DNA of 64,000 nucleotides from positions 620,001 through 684,000 of the forward strand of contig NZ_JACHZB010000003.1 of NCBI RefSeq assembly GCF_014193255.1, written 5' to 3'. Both the position numbers and the translations under genes were made by a program. Below are positions 7,692 to 14,876 of this stretch, piece by piece (positions within the stretch are counted from its first letter, which is position 1; every line of letters begins with the position of its first letter). The notes beneath the pieces are model-generated. The model searched no databases and was not told the DNA's origin. It worked only from the letters and a program-made list of their open reading frames with translations. The DNA comes from Rhizobium sp. BK196 (GTDB taxonomy: Bacteria > Pseudomonadota > Alphaproteobacteria > Rhizobiales > Rhizobiaceae).

Positions 7692-7805
7692 GCGCCGCCT
7701 CTCCTTACGGTCGATATCAAGGGCTTGCCGGCCCGGCAGCCGGAAGAATAAGGCAATCCGCACCAGCGGCAAGACCAGTGCGGATCATGGGATCATGCGA
7801 GAAGC

Positions 7806-7840
7806 GCTCTATCGCTTAGTCTTTTTTGATGCGATAGAGC
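7806..7840 (-). other. Hairpin spanning the cytochrome c' stop codon
   Basis: GCTCTATCGC (7806-7815) and GCGATAGAGC (7831-7840) form a perfect 10-bp stem. The loop (7816-7830) carries the last codons and the stop codon of the cytochrome c' gene. There is no T run after it on the transcribed strand, so it is more likely an mRNA stability or processing element than a terminator. Confidence 0.45.
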
Positions 7841-8259
7841 TGATGACAGCCACCACAATTGCCGCCGACCGCGTTCAGCGCAGCGCCGACGCCGGCAGCA
7901 TCGGCCGGAAGCTGAGCGAGAACGGTTTCGGTGTCGGCAGACAGCTTCGCGGCGCGTGCCTTGAAGTCGTCCATGTTTTCCCAGATCTTCGGACTGGCTT
8001 CGCTGTCGCCCGTCTCGGTACCCGGCTTGAACTGGTCCGGAAAAGCCTTCGCCGTTTCGGCGATCGTCTTCAGAGCCGTCTTCACGGCTTCGGCATCATA
8101 GGGCTTGGTGCCCTTGGCGATGGCAGCGAGAGAACCTGCTGCGCCGCCGATCTGCTTCATCATTCCAATGCGTGCGTCGTGCGTGCCGTCGGCGGCCACA
8201 ACCGGGCCAAGGGCGATGCCGGCGAACGCCATGGCCGCAGCCACTGCTTTCCAATTCAT
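7816..8259 (-). CDS. cycP: Cytochrome c'
   Basis: A 147-residue precursor of periplasmic cytochrome c', a four-helix-bundle haem protein that binds NO and CO. A signal peptide ends at VVA-AD near residue 23. The single haem site CGGCH lies near the C-terminus (about 134-138), followed by QLYRIKK, which is the diagnostic position and sequence for this family. The start at 8259 is supported by GGAGAGAGAG just upstream; in-frame ATGs further out are shadows. The membrane diheme cytochrome gene follows. A role in NO tolerance is known for the family and inferred here. Confidence 0.92.
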   Translation of the reverse strand: MNWKAVAAAMAFAGIALGPVVAADGTHDARIGMMKQIGGAAGSLAAIAKGTKPYDAEAVKTALKTIAETAKAFPDQFKPGTETGDSEASPKIWENMDDFKARAAKLSADTETVLAQLPADAAGVGAALNAVGGNCGGCHQLYRIKKD

Positions 8260-8394
8260 ATTCTCTCTCTCCATTGTTCCGCCGGCGACGCCGGCCGAGG
8301 GCAATCTGCACCGTGATCATGACAAAATCCATGTCGCCGAATAGTCACGTTTAGCCGGATCCTCATAAAAACAATGTGATAAGAAGAGGCAGGA

Positions 8395-9030
8395 TCAGGC
8401 CGCCTTCCACCCTTGCCATAGACTGACCGCGGAGATGACAACCAGCAGCAGGCCAGCGAGGCGGCCGATGACGGCCGTCGTCTTCGGGTTGGACACCAGG
8501 AGATCGCGGCTGCGGCCGGCCGTCATCGCAAGCGTGCCGTAGACGGCAAACTGTGTGAGCACAGTCATAATGCCCATGATCAGCCCCTGCAGCCAGATCG
8601 GGCCATATTCCGGCTTTATGAATTGCGGATAGACAGCGAGCACGAAGATATAGGCCTTGGGATTGACGAGGCAGGTGACCGCACCCTGCCGGAACGCCTT
8701 CCAGGTGGAGCGAGCCGTGCTGGGGCCGACCGTTTCGACCTTGACCGAGCTACGCATCAGCGAGATGCCGATCCAGATCATATAGGCGACGCCGGCAAAG
8801 AGCAGCACGTTGAAGACACCAGGCAGCATGGCGACGAGAATGCCGACGCCCGCCGCACCATAGGCCGAATGCACCGCCCCGCCGAGCATGATGCCGCTGG
8901 TGGCGGCCAGACCCCGCCTGGTGCCGCCCGTCAGCGAATTGGCGAGCACGAAGAGCATGTCCATACCGGGCACGATGATGATGCCGAAGAGAAGGGTGAA
9001 GTAGAGCCAGAGGCTTTCGTGGTAGTCCAT
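8395..9030 (-). CDS. LysE-family amino-acid exporter
   Basis: A 211-residue inner-membrane exporter of the LysE/RhtB family with about six membrane segments. Family marks include the N-terminal IIIVPGMDMLFV (PGP-like) motif and the central VNPKAYIFVLA segment. Substrate is unknown; related proteins export amino acids or similar small molecules. The ATG at 9030 begins a hydrophobic N-terminus as expected; the 68 residues that could be read before it do not fit the family. It is divergent from a WYL regulator gene with a perfect dyad between them, so control by that regulator is likely. Confidence 0.88.
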   Translation of the reverse strand: MDYHESLWLYFTLLFGIIIVPGMDMLFVLANSLTGGTRRGLAATSGIMLGGAVHSAYGAAGVGILVAMLPGVFNVLLFAGVAYMIWIGISLMRSSVKVETVGPSTARSTWKAFRQGAVTCLVNPKAYIFVLAVYPQFIKPEYGPIWLQGLIMGIMTVLTQFAVYGTLAMTAGRSRDLLVSNPKTTAVIGRLAGLLLVVISAVSLWQGWKAA

Positions 9031-9116
9031 GTCAGTTGCCCATCTTCCTTTCAGGCACGCTTCTGACGAAGCGCGTTGAATTTCAATTCGATAGACGACT
9101 CTATACGGCAAGCCAA

Positions 9117-9134
9117 CTGACAGTGTATTGTCAG
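9117..9134. promoter_or_regulatory. Operator between lysE and the WYL regulator
   Basis: CTGACA (9117-9122), a 6-bp spacer and TGTCAG (9129-9134) form a perfect inverted repeat in the divergent promoter region, 23 bp upstream of the regulator start. I recall similar CTGACA...TGTCAG sites next to YafY-type regulators. Confidence 0.65.
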
Positions 9135-9157
9135 GAGCGTGGGAGAAAGGGCGGCAA

Positions 9158-9859
9158 ATGCGCAAGGCCTCCAGGCTTTTCGAGATCATCCAGATATTGC
9201 GGCTGGCGAAGAAGCCGATGACCGCCGCGGTCATGGCTGAAAAGCTGGAAGTGACCGTACGCTCGATCTACCGCGATATCGCCGCGCTGCAGGCGATGCG
9301 GGTGCCGATCGAGGGCGGGCGGGGCATCGGCTATATCATGCGGCCGGGCTTCGACCTCCCGCCGTTGATGTTTTCGATCGAGGAGACGGAGGCGATCGTG
9401 CTGTCGCTGGCGTTGCTGGAGCGCACCGGTGACGAGGAGTTGAAGCTCGCGGCCCGACGTGTCAACCAGAAGCTTGCCGGCGCCGTGCCGCCGCCGTTGC
9501 GGCAGGCGATGGAGACCAAGGCGCTGTATGCCTGGGGCACGGTCGCACCGGCACCTGCAGGAGTGGACCTTGCCATTGTGCGCCGGGCGATCCGCGACGA
9601 ACGCAAACTCAAGCTCAACTATCGCGACGAAATGGGACGCGCGACTGAGCGGATGATCCGCCCCATCGCGCTGATCTATTATTCCCAGACCGCCAATATC
9701 GTCGCCTGGTGCGAACTCAGGCAGGCGATCCGCAATTTCCGCGGCGACCGGGTGGAGGTCTGCTCGGAGGCCGACACCTTTTTCAAGGGCGAAGGTGACG
9801 GGCTGCGCTCGCTCTGGACGCAGAGCTGGATGGAGAAGCCGCTGGCCGCGAATGCTTGA
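9158..9859 (+). CDS. YafY-type HTH/WYL transcriptional regulator
   Basis: A 233-residue regulator. The N-terminal winged HTH (residues 1-60, RKASRLFEIIQILRLAKKPM, then SIYRDIAALQ) is of the DeoR/YafY type. The C-terminal half is a WYL domain (about 135-200; the variant YYSQTANIVAWCE carries the effector-binding strand). Such proteins sense small ligands or, in some cases, nucleic acids. The ATG at 9158 is preferred; an upstream start at 9128 would run through the operator. It faces the LysE exporter gene, its probable target. Confidence 0.88.
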   Translation: MRKASRLFEIIQILRLAKKPMTAAVMAEKLEVTVRSIYRDIAALQAMRVPIEGGRGIGYIMRPGFDLPPLMFSIEETEAIVLSLALLERTGDEELKLAARRVNQKLAGAVPPPLRQAMETKALYAWGTVAPAPAGVDLAIVRRAIRDERKLKLNYRDEMGRATERMIRPIALIYYSQTANIVAWCELRQAIRNFRGDRVEVCSEADTFFKGEGDGLRSLWTQSWMEKPLAANA

Positions 9860-9964
9860 GTACGCGATACCCTGCAAATAGGCGTTCACCACCGAGGGCG
9901 GAAGCGCCGGAGCAGCGAGCACAGAAACCGACGCTTGCGCCAGGAGGACGGAAGGCCGCCGAAT

Positions 9965-10810
9965 TCAGTAAACCAACGTGCGGCTATCCTCGCGGCCGAA
10001 ACCGCGAATCTCCATCCGGTTCGCATACACATCGACGATGGCGAAGGTGTTTTCGCTCTCGGTATCGACCACGCCCTTGAAATTGACGAAGTGGCAGCCA
10101 CCGACCTTGCCGTAATTGCCGACATGGTTGTGACCGTTGAGATAAGCGACGACGTTTTGCTGCGGGGACAGGAGTGCGATGATGCGCTCGCGGTCCCACA
10201 TATCATGTTCACAGGGTGGATAGACGGGGAAGTGATTCATCACAATCACCTTCTCGCCCGCGACCTTCGCCGCTTCGATTTCGCCAGCCAGCCAGGCGAA
10301 CTGTCCGTCACTCAGCGACGCGTTCCATTCATGGGCGTTATTGGCGCCGGCTGCCAGCAGAGCCGCCAGACGCTCGCGACCAAGCGCACGATGGGGATGG
10401 TCTTCCGGCGGCGCGAAGGTGCTCACCTCATTGCCGTTGAGCACGATGAAGCGGAAACTATGGCGCTGGAAGCTGTAATAAGGTGCTGGCATCCCGACCC
10501 GTTCCGCGACCTTCTCCAGATGCTCAGGAGCGACTCCGAAGTCGTGATTGCCGAGCAGGAAGTGCGCCTCGTGCCGCAGCTTTTCATAGACCGGGAGGAT
10601 ATCGTCGAAGCTATTGAAATCGCGGTCGATGATATCGCCGAGCGTCATAACGAAGCTCAGTTTCTCGCCATTGAAAGTTTCGATCGCAGCCGCGACCTTG
10701 GCGAGGCTGTTGGCGTAATAGCGGCCCATCTCGACTTGCGGTTCGATGGCAGCATATTGCGGATCGGCGATGATGCCGAAGCGGAAAAGGGGAAGATCGG
10801 CGGAAGACAT
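9965..10810 (-). CDS. Metallophosphoesterase, ADP-ribose/CDP-alcohol diphosphatase-like
   Basis: A 281-residue two-metal phosphoesterase. Motifs in order are ADPQYA (residues 15-20), LGDIIDRD (57-64), GNHD (about 87-90), MNHFPVY and NGHNHVGNYG near the C-terminus. The ADPQYA variant of the first motif and the spacing resemble the Mn-dependent ADP-ribose/CDP-alcohol diphosphatase family rather than CpdA. There is no signal peptide, so it is cytoplasmic. The exact substrate is not determined by these motifs. It stands alone, 83 bp from the small membrane-protein gene upstream. Confidence 0.85.
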   Translation of the reverse strand: MSSADLPLFRFGIIADPQYAAIEPQVEMGRYYANSLAKVAAAIETFNGEKLSFVMTLGDIIDRDFNSFDDILPVYEKLRHEAHFLLGNHDFGVAPEHLEKVAERVGMPAPYYSFQRHSFRFIVLNGNEVSTFAPPEDHPHRALGRERLAALLAAGANNAHEWNASLSDGQFAWLAGEIEAAKVAGEKVIVMNHFPVYPPCEHDMWDRERIIALLSPQQNVVAYLNGHNHVGNYGKVGGCHFVNFKGVVDTESENTFAIVDVYANRMEIRGFGREDSRTLVY

Positions 10811-10893
10811 GCGGCGTGATGTAGAGACGGCGGATGACAGCGATGTGACGGCGCTGCCAGCCGCGGCCTCTTAACAAAAAGCCGCGCGATGTC

Positions 10894-11115
10894 TCAGCTC
10901 GCGACCGATGCCTGGTCACGCCGGTCCGTAAAGTAGGGCAATGCAAACATGTAAAGGCCACTGAACAAAAGCAGGAAAAGCGGCGGCAGTGGCGAATAGA
11001 CCACCCATGCGGGCGGTGTTCCGAGTGCCATCGCGGCGAAATTGGCAATGACTGTCACCGTGAAGATGATCGACAGCCAACGGTGGAGCTGGCGGATAGA
11101 CTTGTTCCAATTCAT
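10894..11115 (-). CDS. Small two-helix membrane protein
   Basis: A 73-residue protein with two membrane segments (about residues 14-32 and 41-60) and a charged C-terminus. The ribosome site GAGGAGGAAT is excellent and supports the gene. It begins 34 nt after the SRPBCC gene, so it is likely the third gene of the ArsR-SRPBCC unit. No known domain is recognised. Confidence 0.75.
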   Translation of the reverse strand: MNWNKSIRQLHRWLSIIFTVTVIANFAAMALGTPPAWVVYSPLPPLFLLLFSGLYMFALPYFTDRRDQASVAS

Positions 11116-11149
11116 TGGTATTCCTCCTCAAACAGGCCGATGTTACTGA

Positions 11150-11560
11150 TCAGTCGGCGCGCGCCAGAACCTGCTGCAGATTTTCGAAGAAGCGCTGCCA
11201 TCCGAACTTGGCGCCCTGGTAGGCCTGTTCCTGATCCGGGCGGAAGCCCGCCTGCTCCATGCGCAGATGGGTGCCCGAACCGGCGGGCGTCAGTGTCCAG
11301 GTGACTGTGCTTTCGAGACCGTAGGCATCCCAGGTATAGGCAAGCGTCCTGTTCGGTTCGATCTCCAGCACCCGGCAATCGACTGAACCCCATTCGGCAG
11401 TCAGCTTGAAGCGGTGGTCCGGAACGAGCTTGAAGTCGTTCTTCATCAGCCATTCCCCGATCAGATGTGGCTGGGTCAGCGCGCGCCAGATCTTTTCGGG
11501 CGGGAAAGCGATCTCCCGCTCGACGATGACGGAGCGGATTTCAGGCGAGGTCTCGTTCAT
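11150..11560 (-). CDS. SRPBCC (AHSA1-type) domain protein
   Basis: A 136-residue single-domain protein of the START/SRPBCC superfamily, Activator of Hsp90 ATPase type. The typical opening REIAFPPEKIWRALTQPHLIGEWLM and the final GWQRFFENLQQVL helix are present. Members form a deep hydrophobic pocket; ligands are mostly unknown. Its ATG overlaps the ArsR stop codon (ATGA, 11557-11560), so translation is probably coupled to the regulator gene. ArsR plus AHSA1 pairs are common in rhizobia, and their inducer is generally not known. Confidence 0.9.
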   Translation of the reverse strand: MNETSPEIRSVIVEREIAFPPEKIWRALTQPHLIGEWLMKNDFKLVPDHRFKLTAEWGSVDCRVLEIEPNRTLAYTWDAYGLESTVTWTLTPAGSGTHLRMEQAGFRPDQEQAYQGAKFGWQRFFENLQQVLARAD

Positions 11561-11880
11561 TGGTCCATCCTTTTGAGCAGATCTTCGAGATCGTCGAACC
11601 GCTTCTCCCAGAAGCCGGCCATCTCCGTCGTCCATTCCGCCAGAGGGGCAAGGGCCTTGATCTCGGCGGTATAGTGAGTCTGGCGGCCTTCGTGGCGGTC
11701 GCGCACGAGGCCGGCGGTTTTGAGCACCGCCAGATGTTTCGAGACGACCGGTTGGGAAACGCCGGCTCGTGCCGTCAGGGCACCGACTGTCTTCTCGCCC
11801 TCGCGGCACAGGCGCTCGAAGATGCCTCGACGGGTAGGATCGGAAAGCGCCCTGAAAAGCGCATCATCGGCGTTCGACAT
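11557..11880 (-). CDS. ArsR-family transcriptional repressor
   Basis: A 107-residue winged-helix repressor. The HTH region GVSQPVVSKHLAVLKTAGLV (about 41-60) and wing RHEGRQTHY are standard. The metal-binding CxC motif in the alpha-3 helix of arsenic or zinc sensors is absent; the single Cys (RLCREG) is not in that motif. It is therefore probably a ligand- or redox-responsive member of the group paired with SRPBCC proteins. Two interlaced dyads lie directly upstream of the start codon, consistent with autoregulation. Confidence 0.92.
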   Translation of the reverse strand: MSNADDALFRALSDPTRRGIFERLCREGEKTVGALTARAGVSQPVVSKHLAVLKTAGLVRDRHEGRQTHYTAEIKALAPLAEWTTEMAGFWEKRFDDLEDLLKRMDQ

Positions 11881-11884
11881 ATGG

Positions 11885-11922
11885 ATTCATATCCGATTGG
11901 CTATGAATAAACCAATAGCCAA
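11885..11922. promoter_or_regulatory. Interlaced dyads upstream of arsR
   Basis: Two inverted repeats share bases: ATTCATA (11885-11891) with TATGAAT (11902-11908), and TTGGCTAT (11897-11904) with ATAGCCAA (11915-11922). Both have 10-bp spacers. They begin 5 bp upstream of the arsR ATG and would overlap its promoter. Confidence 0.6.
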
Positions 11923-11977
11923 ACAGGTATGAGTAAGTCAAGCGTCTTCGAAGGATTTTCAGCCGCGGAAACGAAAA

Positions 11978-12002
11978 CACCCGGCGCTTGCGGCGCCGGG
12001 TG
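11978..12002 (-). terminator. Terminator of sodB
   Basis: CACCCGGCGC (11978-11987) and GCGCCGGGTG (11993-12002) form a perfect 10-bp stem with a 5-nt loop. On the minus strand the stem is followed by TTTTCGTTTCC. It lies 26 bp after the sodB stop codon. Confidence 0.85.
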
Positions 12003-12027
12003 CGGAAAATCAGACGCTCAGAAGAAC

Positions 12028-12630
12028 TTACTTCGTGGCGGCTTCGTAACGTTCCAGGACGTAGTCCCAGTTGATCAGGCTGTCGATGAAGGCTTCGAGA
12101 TACTTCGGACGAGCGTTGCGGTAGTCGATGTAATAGGAATGTTCCCAGACATCGACGCCGAGGATCGGTGTCGCGCCGTGCACGAGCGGGTTTTCGCCGT
12201 TCGGGGTCTTGGAGATTTCGAGCTTGCCGTTCTTGACGGAAACCCAGGCCCAGCCGGAGCCGAACTGGGTGGCGCCGGCATTCGCGAAATCGGCCTTGAA
12301 CTTGTCGTAGCCGCCGAGGTCGGAATTGAAGGCTGCTTCGAGCTTGCCCGGCAGCTTGTTGCCGCCGCCGCCCTTCTTCATCCACTTCCAGAAATGGATG
12401 TGGTTGTAGTGCTGGGCAGCATTGTTGAAGAGGCCGGCATTGGTGCCGAAAGACTTCTTGACGACCTCTTCCAGGGAGAGATCGGCAAGGCCGGCTTCCG
12501 CTGCAAGCTTGTTGCCGTTGTCGACGTAAGCTTTGTGGTGCTTGTCGTGGTGGAACTCCAGCGTCTCCTTCGACATGAAGGGAGCAAGGGCTTCGTAGTC
12601 ATAGGGAAGTTCAGGCAATTCGAAAGCCAT
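12028..12630 (-). CDS. sodB: Superoxide dismutase, Fe/Mn type
   Basis: A 200-residue cytoplasmic superoxide dismutase that converts superoxide to hydrogen peroxide and oxygen. The four metal ligands are His27 (LEFHHDKHHKAYVD), His79 region (AAQHYNHIHFW), and Asp/His in DVWEHSYYIDY near 160-164. The signature DVWEHSYY is intact. GAGGAGAT upstream supports the ATG at 12630; the longer reading from 12840 lacks a ribosome site. Metal choice (Fe or Mn) cannot be settled by eye. The gene is monocistronic with its own terminator and is divergent from the methyltransferase gene. Confidence 0.97.
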   Translation of the reverse strand: MAFELPELPYDYEALAPFMSKETLEFHHDKHHKAYVDNGNKLAAEAGLADLSLEEVVKKSFGTNAGLFNNAAQHYNHIHFWKWMKKGGGGNKLPGKLEAAFNSDLGGYDKFKADFANAGATQFGSGWAWVSVKNGKLEISKTPNGENPLVHGATPILGVDVWEHSYYIDYRNARPKYLEAFIDSLINWDYVLERYEAATK

Positions 12631-12902
12631 ATCAGATCTCCTCTTGGCAATAGATTGCGTCATCGGCAGGTGAGGCGGAACATAGGAGGGGAAGCACAGA
12701 CAGGCAACCGGCGAATTATCAAAAAACAACGACTTCGAGGAAAAAACACCTCTCGCCACAGGCTCTCTTCGAAAGCGCAAACCGCGGGGAGTATCGCGCT
12801 TTGCGGGACATGAAAGCGGCGTGGCCACAAGGAATTGCAATGCCGCCGGAACCGGAGCCTGCCTTCATGAGTTTGAAGGCAGGGTCTGGAGGAGGCGCGC
12901 AC

Positions 12903-13553
12903 GTGGGACAAGTTCACAATCAGGCGGAAGACCAGCAGAAAATTTATCAGCGCTGGGCGCCGGTCTATGACCGGCTCTATCGGGGTCTCCTGCGCGACGG
13001 GCATCGCACGCTGGCGCAGCTTGCAGCTAGGGCCGGTACGGACATTCTGGAAATCGGCGTCGGCACCGGGCTGGTTCTTTCCCACTATCCCCGGCGCTCC
13101 AGGGTGACGGGCATCGACATTTCCGAGCATATGATCGCCAAGGCGCGGGAAAAAATCGCCCGCGACAAGCTTTTCCATGTGCGGCAATTGCAGGTGATGG
13201 ACGCGCACGCGCTGGCTTTTGAAGATAAATCTTTCGATGCTGTCTGCCTGCCTTTCGTCATTACGCTTATTCCCGAGCCGGAACGGGCGCTGGACGAATG
13301 CGCCCGTGTTTTGAGGCCGGGCGGCGAGATCATCCTGGCCAGCAAGCTCGGCGACGGTGCAGGACTTCAGGGCGCGATCGAGGAGGCGGTGGCGCCGCTT
13401 GCCCGGCGGATCGGCTGGAGCTCGTCTTTCCGGATCAGCCGGATCACCGACTGGGCACGCAGGAGCGGTTTCGATGCAATTGAAATATTGCCGGTTTTCC
13501 CGAACGGCTTCTTCAAGGTCATGCGCCTCAAGCAGCGCTTTCCAAACGTCTGA
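12903..13553 (+). CDS. SAM-dependent methyltransferase, PmtA/UbiE-like
   Basis: A class I methyltransferase of about 216 residues. Motif I, ILEIGVGTGLVLSHYP (about 49-64), binds SAM, and motif II lies at FDAVCLPFVITLIPEPERAL. The opening YQRWAPVYDRLYRGLLRDGH resembles the Rhodobacter-type phosphatidylethanolamine N-methyltransferase PmtA and UbiE. A role in phosphatidylcholine synthesis is therefore plausible but not certain. I chose a GTG at 12903 because GGAGGAGG sits 7 nt upstream; ATGs at 12867 and 12801 are in frame alternatives. It stands alone before a TauE-family gene. Confidence 0.82.
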   Translation: MGQVHNQAEDQQKIYQRWAPVYDRLYRGLLRDGHRTLAQLAARAGTDILEIGVGTGLVLSHYPRRSRVTGIDISEHMIAKAREKIARDKLFHVRQLQVMDAHALAFEDKSFDAVCLPFVITLIPEPERALDECARVLRPGGEIILASKLGDGAGLQGAIEEAVAPLARRIGWSSSFRISRITDWARRSGFDAIEILPVFPNGFFKVMRLKQRFPNV

Positions 13554-13613
13554 GACGGAACCTTTTCGTGCTCGACATGTTTGCGGCCAAGCCTTCGCTC
13601 GTCAGGGATTTTC

Positions 13614-14345
13614 ATGAGCACGGATTTCTTCCTCTTCGTCATCGTCGGTTTCTGCGCGCAGATCGTTGATGGCGCCCTCGGCATGGCCTTCGGTGTGCTG
13701 TCCACGACCAGCCTGCTGACGCTCGGCGTGCCTGCTGCCAACGCCAGCGCCATGACGCATGTGACGGAACTGTTCACGACGGCGGCGTCGGGCATCTCCC
13801 ATGTCTGGCATCGCAATGTCGACTGGAAGCTAGTGGCGCGGCTGGCGCCGGCCGGCATGATTGGCGGGGCGGTTGGCGCCTTCCTGCTTGCCAGTGTCGA
13901 CGGCAAGGTGATCGAGCCCTTCGTCTCGGCCTATCTGATCGCAATCGGCCTCCTCATTCTCTGGAAGGCCTTCCACCCGACGCCGAAGCGCGATGTCCGC
14001 GACTGGATGGTGCCGCCAGTCGGGCTTTGCGGCGGCGTGCTGGACGCTATCGGCGGCGGCGGATGGGGGCCGGTCGTCACCAGCTCGCTCGTCGGCGTTG
14101 GTCACGATCCGAAGCGGGTGATCGGCTCGACCAATTTCACAGAATTCGCCGTGACGCTGATCATCTCGATCACCTTCGCGCTGGCGCTCGGCTGGTCGGA
14201 ACTCGGCTCGGCGGCGGGCCTGATCATCGGCGGGGTTATCGCCGCGCCGTTCGGAGCGATCCTCGTCAAGCGGCTGCCGGTGAAACCGCTGATGATCGCA
14301 GTTTCCATCGTCATTATCGCGACATCGGCCGTGCGGCTCTTCTAG
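13614..14345 (+). CDS. TauE/SafE-family anion exporter
   Basis: A 243-residue inner-membrane protein with about seven to eight membrane segments in two repeats, as in the TauE/SafE (DUF81) family. Family marks are GFCAQIVDGALGMAFG at the start and the second-half repeat CGGVLDAIGGGGWGP. Members move sulfite, sulfoacetate or related anions; the substrate here is unknown. AGGGA upstream supports the ATG at 13614. The 3' end overlaps the convergent SnoaL-like gene by 32 bp. Confidence 0.87.
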   Translation: MSTDFFLFVIVGFCAQIVDGALGMAFGVLSTTSLLTLGVPAANASAMTHVTELFTTAASGISHVWHRNVDWKLVARLAPAGMIGGAVGAFLLASVDGKVIEPFVSAYLIAIGLLILWKAFHPTPKRDVRDWMVPPVGLCGGVLDAIGGGGWGPVVTSSLVGVGHDPKRVIGSTNFTEFAVTLIISITFALALGWSELGSAAGLIIGGVIAAPFGAILVKRLPVKPLMIAVSIVIIATSAVRLF

Positions 14346-14688
14346 GCGTGTTGCGGCCGAAATAGACATCGACCGAGGCTATCCTGTCACCGTCGAAACG
14401 GAAACTTTCCATGTTGCGGAAGGCCTTGCCATCAGTCATTTCGGCACGGTAACGGACGACCGCCTCATCACCCTGAACCGTGAGGAACTCGATGTCGAAG
14501 GCCTTCAACGCCGGCTCGTTCGGCCAGCATCGCTCGAAATAAGCGGTGCGGTCGATATGATTGTCCTGCGGACTGGAGAAAGTGAAATCCTCAGCCAGCA
14601 TCGCGCCGACGAGATCCTTGCGGTGAGCGATATAGGCTGCGTAGAGATCGCGCAGCATCTGTGCGCGGTGTTGATCGCTATTAATCAT
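14314..14688 (-). CDS. SnoaL-like / NTF2-fold protein
   Basis: A 124-residue cone-shaped NTF2-fold protein of the SnoaL-like group. The sequence follows the usual order: helix LRDLYAAYIAHRKDLVGAMLAEDFTFSSP, then strands with RTAYFERCWP, and the final RIASVDVYFG. Members can be polyketide cyclases, isomerases or ligand-binding proteins; no catalytic assignment is possible here. Upstream lies a 27-bp palindrome (14704-14730), 15 bp before the start codon, so this gene is likely tightly regulated. No regulator gene is adjacent. Confidence 0.82.
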   Translation of the reverse strand: MINSDQHRAQMLRDLYAAYIAHRKDLVGAMLAEDFTFSSPQDNHIDRTAYFERCWPNEPALKAFDIEFLTVQGDEAVVRYRAEMTDGKAFRNMESFRFDGDRIASVDVYFGRNTPRRAARPMSR

Positions 14689-14703
14689 GTCTGCTCCTTC
14701 ACA

Positions 14704-14730
14704 TTACTGATTGCATATTGCAATCAGTAA
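14704..14730. promoter_or_regulatory. 27-bp palindrome, likely operator
   Basis: Arms TTACTGATTGCA (14704-14715) and TGCAATCAGTAA (14719-14730) are perfectly complementary around TAT. The size and symmetry suit a TetR-family dimer. It sits 15 bp upstream of the SnoaL-like gene and about 147 bp upstream of the divergent MFS gene. Confidence 0.7.
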
Positions 14731-14876
14731 GCGGCGAAATCATGACATTCAAACTGCCGTCCCCTTGCCGACAGGTCTGATCGGGGGGAATTCGTCCTTG
14801 GCAGGATTCCGGTCGGTGCGTAAAGTGAGGATCGCTTCATCTTGGCCGCGCCAGACTGTACCGAAGAAGATCCGCA

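Noticed and set aside
6510-7751. A 413-codon plus-strand frame
   Set aside because: It is antisense to the diheme cytochrome gene with its two CxxCH motifs; no recognisable protein features.
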